64,000 bases of DNA from Amycolatopsis lexingtonensis (GTDB lineage: Bacteria > Actinomycetota > Actinomycetes > Mycobacteriales > Pseudonocardiaceae). Below, piece after piece: positions 16,385-26,882 of the stretch; the first letter of the stretch is position 1; every line of letters starts with the position of its first letter. The translations under genes and the position numbers were made by a program. Location: positions 6,546,501 through 6,610,500 of the forward strand of contig NZ_JADBEG010000001.1 of the NCBI RefSeq assembly GCF_014873755.1, in the 5' to 3' direction. The notes below the pieces were generated by a model that saw only the letters and a program-made list of their open reading frames with translations, ran no database searches and was not told the DNA's origin.

Positions 16385-17287
16385 GTGGGCGAGACGAAGA
16401 CCCTGCTGAGGATCGGCGCGCTGGCGTTGATGTGGGGCTCGAGTTTCTTCTGGATCAAGCTGGGGCTGGGGATGTTCTCACCGGTCCAGCTGGTGCTGGC
16501 GCGGCTCGTGCTGGGCGCGGCCATGCTGCTGGTGCTGTGCCGGCTGCAGCGGGCGCGGCTGCCGCGCGACCGCCGGATGTGGGGCCACCTGGCGGTCGCG
16601 GCGTTCTTCCACAACGCGCTGCCGTTCCTGCTGTTCGCCATCGGCGAGACGACGGTCGATTCGGGGATCACCGGCGTGCTGAACTCGACGACGCCGCTGT
16701 GGGTGCTGCTGGCGGCGCCGCTGATGGGGACGTCGTCGCGGATGACCGGGGCGCGGCTGGCGGGCCTGCTGATCGGGCTGGGCGGGATCCTGCTGATCTT
16801 CGCGCCGTGGCAGGCGTCGGGCCTGCTGAGCTGGGGCGCGCTGGCGTGCCTCGCGGCGGCGGCCAGCTACGGCTTCGCGTTCGTCTACGAGGGCAAGTAC
16901 CTGTCGGACTCGTCGTTGTCGCCGTACGCGACCGCGGCGGGCCAGATGCTGCTGGCGAGCGGGTTCCTGGTGCTGGCGCTGCCGGTCGGCGGGCTCACGC
17001 CGGTGCACGTGTCCCCCGGGCCGCTGCTGGCGATCCTGGTGCTGGGGATCGGGTCGACGGGCTTCGCGTTCGCCCTCAACTACCAGCTGCTGGCGAGCGA
17101 GGGCGCGGTGGCGGCGTCGGTGGTGGGTTACCTGCTGCCGGTGGTGTCGGTGCTGCTGGGGGCGCTGTTCCTGGGCGAGCAGCTGCACCTGCGGGTGATC
17201 GCGGGCATGGTGGTGGTGCTCGGCGGCGTCGCGTTGACGCGGCTGCCGAAGCGGGTGCCGGTGGAGCCGGTGCTGGAACGGGTCTAG
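16385..17287 (+). CDS. EamA (DMT superfamily) transporter
   Basis: 300-residue inner-membrane exporter/permease with ten predicted helices in two EamA repeats, each beginning with the family pattern (LALMWGSSFFWIKLGL near the N-terminus; LACLAAAASYGFAFVYEGK at the second repeat). GTG at 16385 is chosen because GGAGG lies six bases upstream; an in-frame TTG further upstream would add a basic tail. Probably controlled by the divergent LysR regulator. Substrate not predictable. Its stop shares four bases with the convergent response-regulator gene. Confidence 0.9.
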   Translation: MGETKTLLRIGALALMWGSSFFWIKLGLGMFSPVQLVLARLVLGAAMLLVLCRLQRARLPRDRRMWGHLAVAAFFHNALPFLLFAIGETTVDSGITGVLNSTTPLWVLLAAPLMGTSSRMTGARLAGLLIGLGGILLIFAPWQASGLLSWGALACLAAAASYGFAFVYEGKYLSDSSLSPYATAAGQMLLASGFLVLALPVGGLTPVHVSPGPLLAILVLGIGSTGFAFALNYQLLASEGAVAASVVGYLLPVVSVLLGALFLGEQLHLRVIAGMVVVLGGVALTRLPKRVPVEPVLERV

Positions 17288-17964
17288 ACGAGACGGCGGT
17301 CGGAAGCCCAGCGGGAGAGCTCGTAGCGGTTCGACAGCTGGGTCTTCCGCAGCACGCTCGAGACGTGCGTCTCCACCGTCTTCACCGAGATGAACAGCTC
17401 CGACGCGATTTCCTTGTACGCGTAGCCGCGGGCCAGCAGCCGCAGGACGTCGCGCTCGCGGGGCGTCAGCAGGTCGAGCTCGGGGTCGTTGATCGGGGCC
17501 GAGCCGGGGCGGTCGGCGAACGCGTCCAGGACGAAGCCGGCCAGGCGCGGGGAGAACACCGCGTCGCCGTCCGAGACGCGGACCACCGCGCGGACCAGTT
17601 CCTTCGACGAGATCGTCTTCGTCACATAGCCGCGGGCGCCGGCGCGGATGACCGCGATGACGTCCTCGGCGGCGTCCGAAACCGACAGCGCCAGGAAGAC
17701 GACGTCCGGCAGCTCCGGGCGGACGCGGCGCAGCACCTCGGCGCCGCCGCCGTCGGGCATGTGCACGTCGAGCAGCACGACCTGCGGCTTCGTCCGCGCG
17801 ATGCCGGCGACGGCTTCGGCGACCGAACCGGCCTCGCCGACGACGCGGACCTCGTCGGTGATCGAGTCGAGCTCGGTGCGCACCCCCGCGCGGAACAGCG
17901 CGTGGTCGTCGACGAGGAACACCTTGACCGGTTCACGCTGGCTTTCCGTCACGTCGTCGAGCAT
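17284..17964 (-). CDS. LuxR-type response regulator (NarL/FixJ)
   Basis: 226 residues. Receiver domain about 14-130 with acidic pair DD (FLVDDHALFRAG), phosphoacceptor Asp in VVLLDVHMPDGGG, and conserved Lys in YVTKTISSKEL. C-terminal LuxR helix-turn-helix: LTPRERDVLRLLARGYAYKE then SVKTVETHVSSVLRK. It lies 7 bases after the PspC histidine kinase gene, its evident partner. The arrangement resembles the Streptomyces MacRS type of PspC-kinase system, by recollection. Confidence 0.93.
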   Translation of the reverse strand: MLDDVTESQREPVKVFLVDDHALFRAGVRTELDSITDEVRVVGEAGSVAEAVAGIARTKPQVVLLDVHMPDGGGAEVLRRVRPELPDVVFLALSVSDAAEDVIAVIRAGARGYVTKTISSKELVRAVVRVSDGDAVFSPRLAGFVLDAFADRPGSAPINDPELDLLTPRERDVLRLLARGYAYKEIASELFISVKTVETHVSSVLRKTQLSNRYELSRWASDRRLV

Positions 17965-17971
17965 AGCCGCC

Positions 17972-19264
17972 TCACGCCGCTCCCTTGCCCGCTTTCACCG
18001 GCATGGCGAGCTGCACCTCGGTGCCCTCGCCCGGCGCGGTCCGGACCTTGCAGGTGCCGCCGTGCCGGGTCATCCGGCCGCGGATCGAGTCGGCGAGGCC
18101 GTGGCGGTCGTCCGGGACGAGGTCGGGGTCGAAGCCCTTGCCGCGGTCGCGGACGAACACCGTCACCGCCGTCGGCTCGACCTCGGCGAAGACGCTGACC
18201 TCCTCGACGCCGGCGTGCTTAGCGGCGTTGACGATGGCTTCGCGGGCGGCCTGGACGAGCGCGACCAGCGACTCGTCGAGTTCCGCATCGCCGACGACGA
18301 CCTGGCCGACGGAGATGGCGAAGGTGTCCTCGACCTCGCCGCACGCCGTCGCGAGCGCTTCGGACAGCTGGCCGGTGGCTTCCTCTTCGTTCTCGACCGG
18401 CTTGCCGTAGCCGTTGGGGCCGTAGAGCCAGCCGCGCAGCTCGCGTTCCTGGCTGCGGGCCAGGCGCGCGACCTCGCGGGGCTGCTCGCTCTGCTTCTGG
18501 ATGAGCGCGAGGGTCTGCAGCACGGAGTCGTGCAGGTGGGCGGCGATCTCGGCGCGTTCGTCGGTGCGGATGCGGGCCTTGCGCTCGTCGGAGAGGTCGC
18601 GGACCAGCCGCAGCCAGAACGGCACGGTCAGCACGGCGACGCCGATCAGCGTGGCGAGGACCGCGATCAGCGCGAACTGGACCTGGTCGAGGGTGCCGCT
18701 GCGCAGCACGACGACGGTGATGCCGGTGATCACCAGCGCGACGCCGGCGACGATCCGGATGGCGGCCGACCAGCCGCCCCCACCGAGGAAGGCGCCCGCG
18801 AAGCCGTCCTTCGCCCCGACCCGCCAACGGCGGCGCTGTGACTCGTCGGCCTCCCGCCAGACGACCGCGAGACCGAGCATGGCGACGGCGAGCGGCACGG
18901 CGACCCAGCCGCTGATGAACCCGGTGAGCGTCCCGCTGGCGACAGCGAGGCCGACCCCCAGCGCGATCAGGCCGAACGCCTGCTGCCGTTCCTTCGGCGT
19001 CGGCGCCTCGGCGGCTTCCTGGGACTGCTGCTGCACGAACACCCAGAGCAGCCCGTAGGCGAGCAACCCGGCCCCGTTGAGCGCGGCGAGCAGCGCGAAG
19101 GCCGTCCGCACCCACAGGACCGGAACCCCGAGGTGATCGGCGAGCCCGCCGGCGACCCCGGCGATCGCCCGCCCGGAGCGCCGCCGGAACATCTTGGGCT
19201 TTTCCGGGACGACGACCGCCTGGTCGGTGGCTACGAGGTCGAGGGAGTCCTGCACGCCGTCCAT
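17972..19264 (-). CDS. PspC-domain sensor histidine kinase
   Basis: About 430 residues. An N-terminal PspC domain (RRSGRAIAGVAGGLADHLGV, then WVRTAFALLAALNGAG) is followed by several membrane helices, then the HisKA_3 dimerisation segment with ERAEIAAHLHDSVLQTLALI (phosphoacceptor His in LHDSV), and a HATPase domain ending EVSVFAEVEPTAVTVFVRDRGKGFD. ATG at 19264 is preferred to an upstream in-frame start at 19357. Cotranscribed with the response regulator that follows. Divergent from another PspC protein. Confidence 0.93.
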   Translation of the reverse strand: MDGVQDSLDLVATDQAVVVPEKPKMFRRRSGRAIAGVAGGLADHLGVPVLWVRTAFALLAALNGAGLLAYGLLWVFVQQQSQEAAEAPTPKERQQAFGLIALGVGLAVASGTLTGFISGWVAVPLAVAMLGLAVVWREADESQRRRWRVGAKDGFAGAFLGGGGWSAAIRIVAGVALVITGITVVVLRSGTLDQVQFALIAVLATLIGVAVLTVPFWLRLVRDLSDERKARIRTDERAEIAAHLHDSVLQTLALIQKQSEQPREVARLARSQERELRGWLYGPNGYGKPVENEEEATGQLSEALATACGEVEDTFAISVGQVVVGDAELDESLVALVQAAREAIVNAAKHAGVEEVSVFAEVEPTAVTVFVRDRGKGFDPDLVPDDRHGLADSIRGRMTRHGGTCKVRTAPGEGTEVQLAMPVKAGKGAA

Positions 19265-19398
19265 GGTCACACGCTGGGGCTTGGGGTTCCATCGGGGAAA
19301 CCCCTGATCCACCGGCCCGGGCCCGGGATCCGGGACCGGGGAAACCTCAGGGACCATCCCGGATGTCCCGCCGCCGCCGGTGCCGCATGCTTCTCGGT

Positions 19399-20679
19399 AT
19401 GAGTGGTGCGAGCGAAAGCCGGTCCTCGAAGCCGGGGGTCTTGAACGGCTTCGAGGAGACCGTCAAGGACTTCTGGGCCAGCCGGCCGCGGCGGCCGCAG
19501 GCGGGGCGGAAGGTGGCCGGGGTGGCCGCCGGGTTCGGGTACCGGTATGGGGTGGATCCCGTCGTCGTGCGGATCGCGCTGGTGGTCGCGACGATCTTCG
19601 GGGGCTTCGGCCTGACCTTCTACCTGCTGGCGTGGCTGTTCCTGCCCGGCGAAAACGACGAGGTGTCCGGCTTCGAGAGCCTCATCGGGCGCGGCCGGTC
19701 CTCGGTGTCGCCCGCCTTCGCCGTCGTGCTGGCCGTGCTCACCGTCGTCAGTGCCGGCGGGATGTTCAGCTCCACCTGGTTCGACGGTGGCGGCCTGATC
19801 GGCTTCGCGCTCATCTCCACCGCCCTCTACCTGCTGCACCGCAGCCGCGGGCACCTGAACCGGCCGGCGCCGGTCGTGCTGCGGACGCGGAGCGAGGCCT
19901 TCACCGGGAACGGAGCCTTCACCATGACCGACACCGCCGAGGCGCCGTCGCCGGCGCGGGGGTTCGACCCCCTCGCCGCCGACCCGGCCGGCTGGGACCT
20001 GCCCGACGCGCCGGCGGAGCCGCCGCAGCCGACTCCGCCGCCGTCCTACCGGGCGCCTGAGCGGCGGCCGCACTCCAAGGTGGGCTCGGTGACCTTCGCG
20101 GTCGCCGTGCTGACCGCCGGCGCCGGCGTGCTGCTGAACCTCAACGGCGTGGACTGGTTTTCCGCGCAGCACATCATCGGGCTCGTGCTCGGCGTGGTCG
20201 GCATCGGCCTGGTCGCCGGTGCCTTCGCCCGCGGCGGGGGCGGCCTGATCGGGCTCGCGGTGCCGCTGGCGATCGTCGGGATGATCCTGACGACGGCACC
20301 GTTCGAGAACCTCGACTTCCGCGGCGGTGTCGGCGACATCAAGCCGAACCCGGCCACGATCGCCGACGTGCAGCCGCTCTACCAGCACGCGGCCGGCGAC
20401 ATCGACCTCGACCTGAGCAAGCTGCCCGCCGGCGACCCGTACTCGACGACGATCTCCAACGGCGCGGGCGACAGCACCGTCATCGTGCCGGCGAACGCGG
20501 ACGTCACCTACGAGTGCCACACCGGCGCCGGCTCGGCCGAGTGCTTCGACCGCTCGACCGACGGCATCAGCCAGGGCGCGCTCAAGGGCACGGACAACGG
20601 CTCCGACGGCGTCGGCGGCCAGAAGATCACCCTGAAGGTGGACAACAGCGTGGGCAGCGTGGAGGTGCGACGTGGCTGA
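19399..20679 (+). CDS. PspC-domain multi-span membrane protein
   Basis: 426 residues. A PspC block near the N-terminus (RPQAGRKVAGVAAGFGYRYG then PVVVRIALVVATIFGGFGL) is followed by about six further hydrophobic segments. A C-terminal soluble region (about 325-426) with DIDLDLSKLPAGDPYSTTIS resembles the LiaF/toastrack-type beta domain. ATG at 19399. It is divergent from the PspC kinase, so the kinase may sense through or control this protein. The gene's end overlaps the next start by 8 bases. Confidence 0.88.
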   Translation: MSGASESRSSKPGVLNGFEETVKDFWASRPRRPQAGRKVAGVAAGFGYRYGVDPVVVRIALVVATIFGGFGLTFYLLAWLFLPGENDEVSGFESLIGRGRSSVSPAFAVVLAVLTVVSAGGMFSSTWFDGGGLIGFALISTALYLLHRSRGHLNRPAPVVLRTRSEAFTGNGAFTMTDTAEAPSPARGFDPLAADPAGWDLPDAPAEPPQPTPPPSYRAPERRPHSKVGSVTFAVAVLTAGAGVLLNLNGVDWFSAQHIIGLVLGVVGIGLVAGAFARGGGGLIGLAVPLAIVGMILTTAPFENLDFRGGVGDIKPNPATIADVQPLYQHAAGDIDLDLSKLPAGDPYSTTISNGAGDSTVIVPANADVTYECHTGAGSAECFDRSTDGISQGALKGTDNGSDGVGGQKITLKVDNSVGSVEVRRG

Positions 20680-20914
20680 GCAGAACCCCTACGTCTACGA
20701 CGAACCGGCGGACACCCAGCCCGCCAAGCGCGGCGGCGTGAACGTCTTCACCCTGATCGTCGGGATCGCGACGCTGCTCGTGTCGGCCTACGTCCTCTCG
20801 GACGGCGCCAGCTGGCTGCCCTCGTTCGACTTCCGCTGGGTGATCGCCGGCGGCGCGGTGTTCGTGGGGCTGCTGCTCCTCGGCGCGTCGTTCGGCGGCA
20901 AACGCCGGCGCTGA
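20672..20914 (+). CDS. Small two-helix membrane protein
   Basis: 80 residues: a polar N-terminus AEQNPYVYDEPADTQPAKRGG, then two hydrophobic helices (about 24-40, VFTLIVGIATLLVSAYV; 52-72, WVIAGGAVFVGLLLLGASFGG) and a basic end KRRR. GTG start overlaps the PspC gene by 8 bases, so it is translationally coupled and probably works with it. Not assigned to a named family. Confidence 0.82.
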   Translation: MAEQNPYVYDEPADTQPAKRGGVNVFTLIVGIATLLVSAYVLSDGASWLPSFDFRWVIAGGAVFVGLLLLGASFGGKRRR

Positions 20915-20924
20915 AAGAAAAACC

Positions 20925-20958
20925 CTCGAGGCCCCGGATCCCACGCCGGGGCCTCGAG
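20925..20958. terminator. Bidirectional terminator between the PspC operon and guaA
   Basis: CTCGAGGCCCCGG and CCGGGGCCTCGAG form a perfect 13-bp stem with an 8-base loop, preceded by an A-run on the plus strand, which is a U-run for guaA transcripts. It lies between two convergent genes. Confidence 0.9.
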
Positions 20959-20974
20959 CCTTGTCTACAGTGGA

Positions 20975-22532
<1,558 letters not shown>

Positions 22533-22642
22533 CTGGCGACCTCCTGGCGAGAAGCGGGAATCGGAGTCCATCGTCCCAGGTGGGCCCGGTCACTCCCGAT
22601 TCAGGGCCGCCCCTGTCCGCGATCAGGCCTACGGTCCCCGGT

Positions 22643-23188
22643 ATGGCTGTGAACTGGACCAAGGAACTTACCGACCAGCTCGACTTCCACTGGAACGTCC
22701 ACACGCGCCCGAAGCTCGAGGGGCTCACCGACGACGAGTACTTCTGGGAGCCGGTCACGGGCTGCTGGACCGTGCGGCCGCGCAAGTCGGACGACGAACC
22801 CGGCACCGGGCCGTTCACCATCGACTTCGCCTTCCCGGAGCCGACTCCCCCGCCGGTCACGACGATCGCGTGGCGGCTCAACCACATCCTGGTCGGCGTC
22901 CTGGGCATGCGGACGGCGTCGCACTTCGGCGGCCCGGCGATGACCTACGACGATTACCCGTACCCGGGGACCGCCGGGGAGGCGCTGGCGCTGCTGGACG
23001 AGTACTACGCCCGGTGGGTTGCCGGCGTCCGCTCGCTCGACGAGGAGGCGCTCGCGCGGCCGTGCGGCCCCGCCGAAGGCCCGTATGCGGAGTACCCGAT
23101 GGCGACGCTGGTGCTCCACATCCACCGCGAGATGATCCACCACTGCGCCGAAGTCCTGCTGCTGCGCGACCTCTATCGCCATCGGTGA
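22643..23188 (+). CDS. DinB-family protein
   Basis: 181 residues of the DinB/YfiT four-helix-bundle superfamily, often metal- and thiol-dependent transferases. It begins MAVNWTKELTDQLDFHWNVH. WRLNHILVGVLGMRT and LVLHIHREMIHHCAEVLLLRDLY carry the His residues expected for a metal triad. ATG at 22643 gives the natural N-terminus; an earlier in-frame ATG at 22580 would overlap the guaA leader. Actinobacterial members often use mycothiol, but the substrate here is unknown. Confidence 0.85.
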   Translation: MAVNWTKELTDQLDFHWNVHTRPKLEGLTDDEYFWEPVTGCWTVRPRKSDDEPGTGPFTIDFAFPEPTPPPVTTIAWRLNHILVGVLGMRTASHFGGPAMTYDDYPYPGTAGEALALLDEYYARWVAGVRSLDEEALARPCGPAEGPYAEYPMATLVLHIHREMIHHCAEVLLLRDLYRHR

Positions 23189-23255
23189 GCTGTAACGGGG
23201 AGTCACCGTCGGCCCGATTCACGGGTATCGAGGTTGGCTTCCGAGGGGGACCCGC

Positions 23256-23687
23256 ATGCTCTACCGACTCCGCCCGCAAGGCGCCCTGACCTGGTGCGAC
23301 GTGCCCGGTTACGTGGTCTGCCGCGCCGACGACCAGCCCCCGCCAGACTGGGAACGGCTGTCGTGGGTGCCCGCCGAGACCCGTGCGTTCAGCACCGACC
23401 TGCTGCGGATCGCGCTCCGCTACGGCGCCCGCTCGGGCAGCGGGATCATCCTGGACGCCCGGCACACCGAAGACCTCGGCCGGGCCGACGAGCTGCGGTG
23501 CGAACGGATCGCCGCCGCGCAGGCCCGCGCGGAGCAGTGCGAAAGCGTGGACGAGCACCTGGAGTGGGAACGCACCGAGCGGGCGGCCCGCCAGGCCGAA
23601 CTGGACCTCGCCGAGCTCCTGGCGGTGCCGCCGCAGCCGCACCTGGTCGCGCACTGGTGCCGGCTCGGCGGGCGCTACCCCGACTGA
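23256..23687 (+). CDS. Hypothetical protein (143 aa)
   Basis: Not recognised. The N-terminal part MLYRLRPQGALTWCDVPGYV is mixed alpha/beta; the C-terminal half is a charged helix (about 85-120) rich in Arg, Ala and Glu with ERTERAARQAELDLAELL. ATG at 23256 follows GAGGGGGA. Good codon bias. The 3' end overlaps the convergent rhomboid-like gene by 13 bases. Confidence 0.7.
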   Translation: MLYRLRPQGALTWCDVPGYVVCRADDQPPPDWERLSWVPAETRAFSTDLLRIALRYGARSGSGIILDARHTEDLGRADELRCERIAAAQARAEQCESVDEHLEWERTERAARQAELDLAELLAVPPQPHLVAHWCRLGGRYPD

Positions 23688-24271
23688 CGTCGTGGCAGGA
23701 GCAGGAAGCCGAGGGCCAGGCCGAGCAGGGCCGGGACGCCGTGGTTGTCGTGCACCAGCGTGTCCACCACGGCCAGCACCGGCACCGCGAACGCCAGGAC
23801 GCGGAACTGGACCGGCAGCACCACGCCGTAGCGGCGCGAAGCCACCATCACGACCGCGGCCAGGCCACCGAGCAGGCCCGCGACGCACATCGAGTTGCCC
23901 GCCCCGACCGGGTTGAGCCAGACGTAGCTCGTGAACTGGCCGAAGAGGCCGCAGCCGAAGTAGAGGACCAGCCAGCGGGCGCGGCCGAACACGCGCTCGG
24001 CCAGCGTGCCGAACACCGCCAGCCAGAGCAGGTTCGACACCAGGCCGAAGGCCCAGGCGTCCTGGAAGAACATGCCCGTCACCAGGCGGTACCACTCGCC
24101 GTCGTCGATGCGGACGGCGTCGCGGACGACGTGGTCGTAGAGCGGCGAGTGCAGCAGCTGCGCGATCCCGCACGCCAGCGTCACCGCGAACACCGCGGCC
24201 GTCAGGTACGGGCGGCGGGCGGCGCCGGCGAGGGCCGCGAACGGGTTGCGGGATGCGGCGCGCGTGCTCAT
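23675..24271 (-). CDS. Rhomboid-like integral membrane protein
   Basis: 198 residues with about six hydrophobic helices. The candidate active-site region is NPVGAGNSMCVAGLLGG, where the usual rhomboid GxSG reads GNSM; a His lies in the last helix region (HDNHGVPALLGLALG). EWYRLVTGMFFQD matches the usual WR region of loop 1. Either a divergent intramembrane serine protease or an inactive relative. ATG at 24271; monocistronic. Confidence 0.8.
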   Translation of the reverse strand: MSTRAASRNPFAALAGAARRPYLTAAVFAVTLACGIAQLLHSPLYDHVVRDAVRIDDGEWYRLVTGMFFQDAWAFGLVSNLLWLAVFGTLAERVFGRARWLVLYFGCGLFGQFTSYVWLNPVGAGNSMCVAGLLGGLAAVVMVASRRYGVVLPVQFRVLAFAVPVLAVVDTLVHDNHGVPALLGLALGFLLLPRRQSG

Positions 24272-24345
24272 GGACGAAAATCTAGGCGCGTCCCCGCCGC
24301 CGCACCCCCGACGTTTGTCACGTTCAGCCCAGGGAAGGCCCCAGT

Positions 24346-25380
24346 ATGCGAGCGACAGTCATCTACGGCGCCGGCGACGTCCGGGTCGAGACCGTTCCGG
24401 ACCCGAAGCTGGTCGAGCCGACCGACGTCGTGCTGCGGGTGGTGCGGTCCTGCATCTGCGGCAGCGACCTCTGGCCCTACGCCGACATGCCGCCGCGCGA
24501 GCACGGGCGGCGGATCGGCCACGAGTTCCTCGGCGTCGTCGAAGAGACCGGCGCCGACGTCACCACCCTCAAGAAGGGCGACCTCGCCGTCGCGCCGTTC
24601 GTCTGGTCCGACAACACCTGCGAGTTCTGCCGCGAAGGCCTCCAGACGTCCTGCCTGCACGGCGGCGGCTGGGGCGCGAAGGGCGTCGACGGCGGTCAGG
24701 GTGAGGCCGTGCGCGTGCCGCAGGCGGACGGCACGCTGGTCAAGCTGCCGCACACCGAGGACGACGACCTGCTCGCGTCGCTGCTGACGCTGTCGGACGT
24801 CTTCTCCACCGGCCACCACGCCGCGGTGAAGGCGCGCGTGAGCGAAGGCCAGAACGTCACCGTGATCGGCGACGGCGCGGTCGGGCTTTCCGCCGTCCTC
24901 GCGGCGAAGCGCCTGGGCGCCGACCGGATCGTCCTGATGGGACGCCACCGGGCACGCACCGACCTGGGCCGCGAGTTCGGCGCGACCGACGTCGTCGCCG
25001 AGCGCGGTGACGAGGGCATCGAGAAGGTGCGCGAGCTGACGAACGGCCAGGGCACGCACGCCGTTCTCGAGTGCGTCGGCACGAAAGGCGCGTTCGAAAT
25101 GGGCGTCGGGGTCGTGCGGGCGGGTGGCGCGGTCAGCCGCGTCGGCCTGCCGCAGTACGAAGACGCGCCCGCCGGCGTGGGCGTGTTCCGGCGCAACGTC
25201 ACCATCACCGGCGGCGTCGCGCCCGCGCGGCACTACATCCCCGAGCTGCTGCCGGACGTCCTCGACGGCAAGTACCGGCCGGGGCGCGTCTTCGACCGGA
25301 CCATCGACGTCGAGGGTGTCCCGGACGGCTACCGCGCGATGGCGGACCGCGAAGCGCTGAAGGTGCTCATCAAGCCGTGA
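24346..25380 (+). CDS. Zinc-dependent alcohol dehydrogenase family protein
   Basis: 344-residue medium-chain dehydrogenase. Catalytic zinc ligands: Cys in SCICGSDLW, and GHEFLGVVEE with His and Glu. The structural-zinc segment is short and carries three Cys (NTCEFCREGLQTSC). The Rossmann motif is VTVIGDGAVGLSAVL. Such proteins oxidise alcohols with NAD(P); the substrate is not predictable. Followed 56 bases later by an aldehyde dehydrogenase on the same strand, consistent with sequential oxidation. Confidence 0.92.
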   Translation: MRATVIYGAGDVRVETVPDPKLVEPTDVVLRVVRSCICGSDLWPYADMPPREHGRRIGHEFLGVVEETGADVTTLKKGDLAVAPFVWSDNTCEFCREGLQTSCLHGGGWGAKGVDGGQGEAVRVPQADGTLVKLPHTEDDDLLASLLTLSDVFSTGHHAAVKARVSEGQNVTVIGDGAVGLSAVLAAKRLGADRIVLMGRHRARTDLGREFGATDVVAERGDEGIEKVRELTNGQGTHAVLECVGTKGAFEMGVGVVRAGGAVSRVGLPQYEDAPAGVGVFRRNVTITGGVAPARHYIPELLPDVLDGKYRPGRVFDRTIDVEGVPDGYRAMADREALKVLIKP

Positions 25381-25436
25381 CCCGTCCGGGTGGGGATGTT
25401 CTTTCGAGGGTTCCCATCCGGATTACGTTGGTGGGC

Positions 25437-26882
25437 ATGGACATGATCACGCCCGAGCCGCGCCCCGCCTGGATCGCCGGCCGCCCCGAAGCGGGCGCCA
25501 CCACCCTCGTCGTGCACCACCCGTACGACGGCAGCGAGGTCGCCACGGTCGCCGTGCCCGGGCCGGAGCAGGTCGAGCGCGCCGTCTCGGCCGCGGTGTC
25601 GGTCGCCAAGGAGCTGCGCGGCACGCCGGCGCACGTTCGCGCGGGCGCGCTCGACCACGTCTCGCGCGTGCTCGCCGGGCGCGCCGAGGAGATCGCCGAG
25701 GTGATCACGGCGGAGAACGGCAAGCCGCTCAAGTGGGCCGAGGCCGAGGTGAAGCGCGCGGTTTCGGTGTTCCGCATCGCCGCCGAGGAGGCCCGCCGGT
25801 TCACCGGCGACGTCCAGCGCCTCGACACCGACCCCGCGGGCGAAGCGCGGCTGGCGCTGACCCGCCGCGTCCCGCGCGGGCCGGTGCTCGGCATCGCGCC
25901 GTTCAACTTCCCGCTGAACCTGGTGGCGCACAAGGTCGCGCCCGCGCTGGCGATCGGCGCGCCGATCATCGTCAAGCCCGCGCCGCGAACGCCGTTGTCG
26001 TCGCTGATCCTCGGCGAGATCCTGGCCGAGACGGACCTGCCGGAGGGCGCGTTTTCGGTGCTGCCGCTGGGGAACGAGGAGACGCAGCAGCTCGTCGCCG
26101 ACCCGCGGCTGCCCGTCGTGTCGTTCACCGGCTCGGGCCCGGTCGGCTGGTCGCTGAAGGACGCGGCGCCGCGCAAGCACGTCGTGCTCGAACTCGGCGG
26201 CAACGCGGCGGCCGTCGTGCTGCGTGACTGGCCGGACCCCGAAGGCGCCGCGCACCGCATCGCGACTTTCGGCAACTACCAAGCCGGGCAGTCCTGCATC
26301 GCGGTGCAGCGGGTGATCGTGGACGCCGCGGTGGCCGAAGAGTTCGTGCCCGCGCTGCTGGAAGCCGTCGAATCGCAGCGCACCGGCGACCCCTACGACC
26401 GGCACACCGACGTCGGCCCGGTCGTCGACGAAGCCGCCGCCGAACGGATCGTCGCGTGGGTCGACGAAGCCGTCGAGGCGGGTGCGAAGGTGCTCACCGG
26501 TGGCACCCGCGACGGCGCCACCGTCGCCCCGACCCTGCTCACCGACGTCCCGCCGGACACCAAGGCCTGGCGCGAGGAGATCTTCGGGCCGGTGCTCGCG
26601 GTGTCCGTTGTGGACGGTGTGGACGAGGCTTTCCGGTCGGTCAACGACTCCGCGTACGGCCTGCAGGCCGGCGTCTTCACCACCGACGTCCAGCTGGCGT
26701 TCCACGCCTCGGCGGAGCTCGAGGTCGGCGGCGTGATCATCGGCGACGTCCCGTCCTACCGCGCCGACCAGATGCCCTACGGCGGCGTGAAGGGTTCCGG
26801 TGTCGGCCGCGAAGGCGTGCTGGCCGCGATGCACGACCTGACCGAGGAGCGCGTGACGGTCTTCACCGGCATCGACCTTTAA
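25437..26882 (+). CDS. NAD(P)-dependent aldehyde dehydrogenase
   Basis: 481 residues. Cofactor region GIAPFNFPLNLVAHKVAPAL, VSFTGSGPVGW, general-base Glu in VLELGGNAA, catalytic Cys in QAGQSCIAVQR, and EEIFGPVLAV near the C-terminus. All key residues are present. ATG at 25437; an in-frame extension upstream lies inside the alcohol dehydrogenase gene and is not used. Substrate unknown. Its TAA shares four bases with the stop of the convergent oxidase gene. Confidence 0.94.
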   Translation: MDMITPEPRPAWIAGRPEAGATTLVVHHPYDGSEVATVAVPGPEQVERAVSAAVSVAKELRGTPAHVRAGALDHVSRVLAGRAEEIAEVITAENGKPLKWAEAEVKRAVSVFRIAAEEARRFTGDVQRLDTDPAGEARLALTRRVPRGPVLGIAPFNFPLNLVAHKVAPALAIGAPIIVKPAPRTPLSSLILGEILAETDLPEGAFSVLPLGNEETQQLVADPRLPVVSFTGSGPVGWSLKDAAPRKHVVLELGGNAAAVVLRDWPDPEGAAHRIATFGNYQAGQSCIAVQRVIVDAAVAEEFVPALLEAVESQRTGDPYDRHTDVGPVVDEAAAERIVAWVDEAVEAGAKVLTGGTRDGATVAPTLLTDVPPDTKAWREEIFGPVLAVSVVDGVDEAFRSVNDSAYGLQAGVFTTDVQLAFHASAELEVGGVIIGDVPSYRADQMPYGGVKGSGVGREGVLAAMHDLTEERVTVFTGIDL

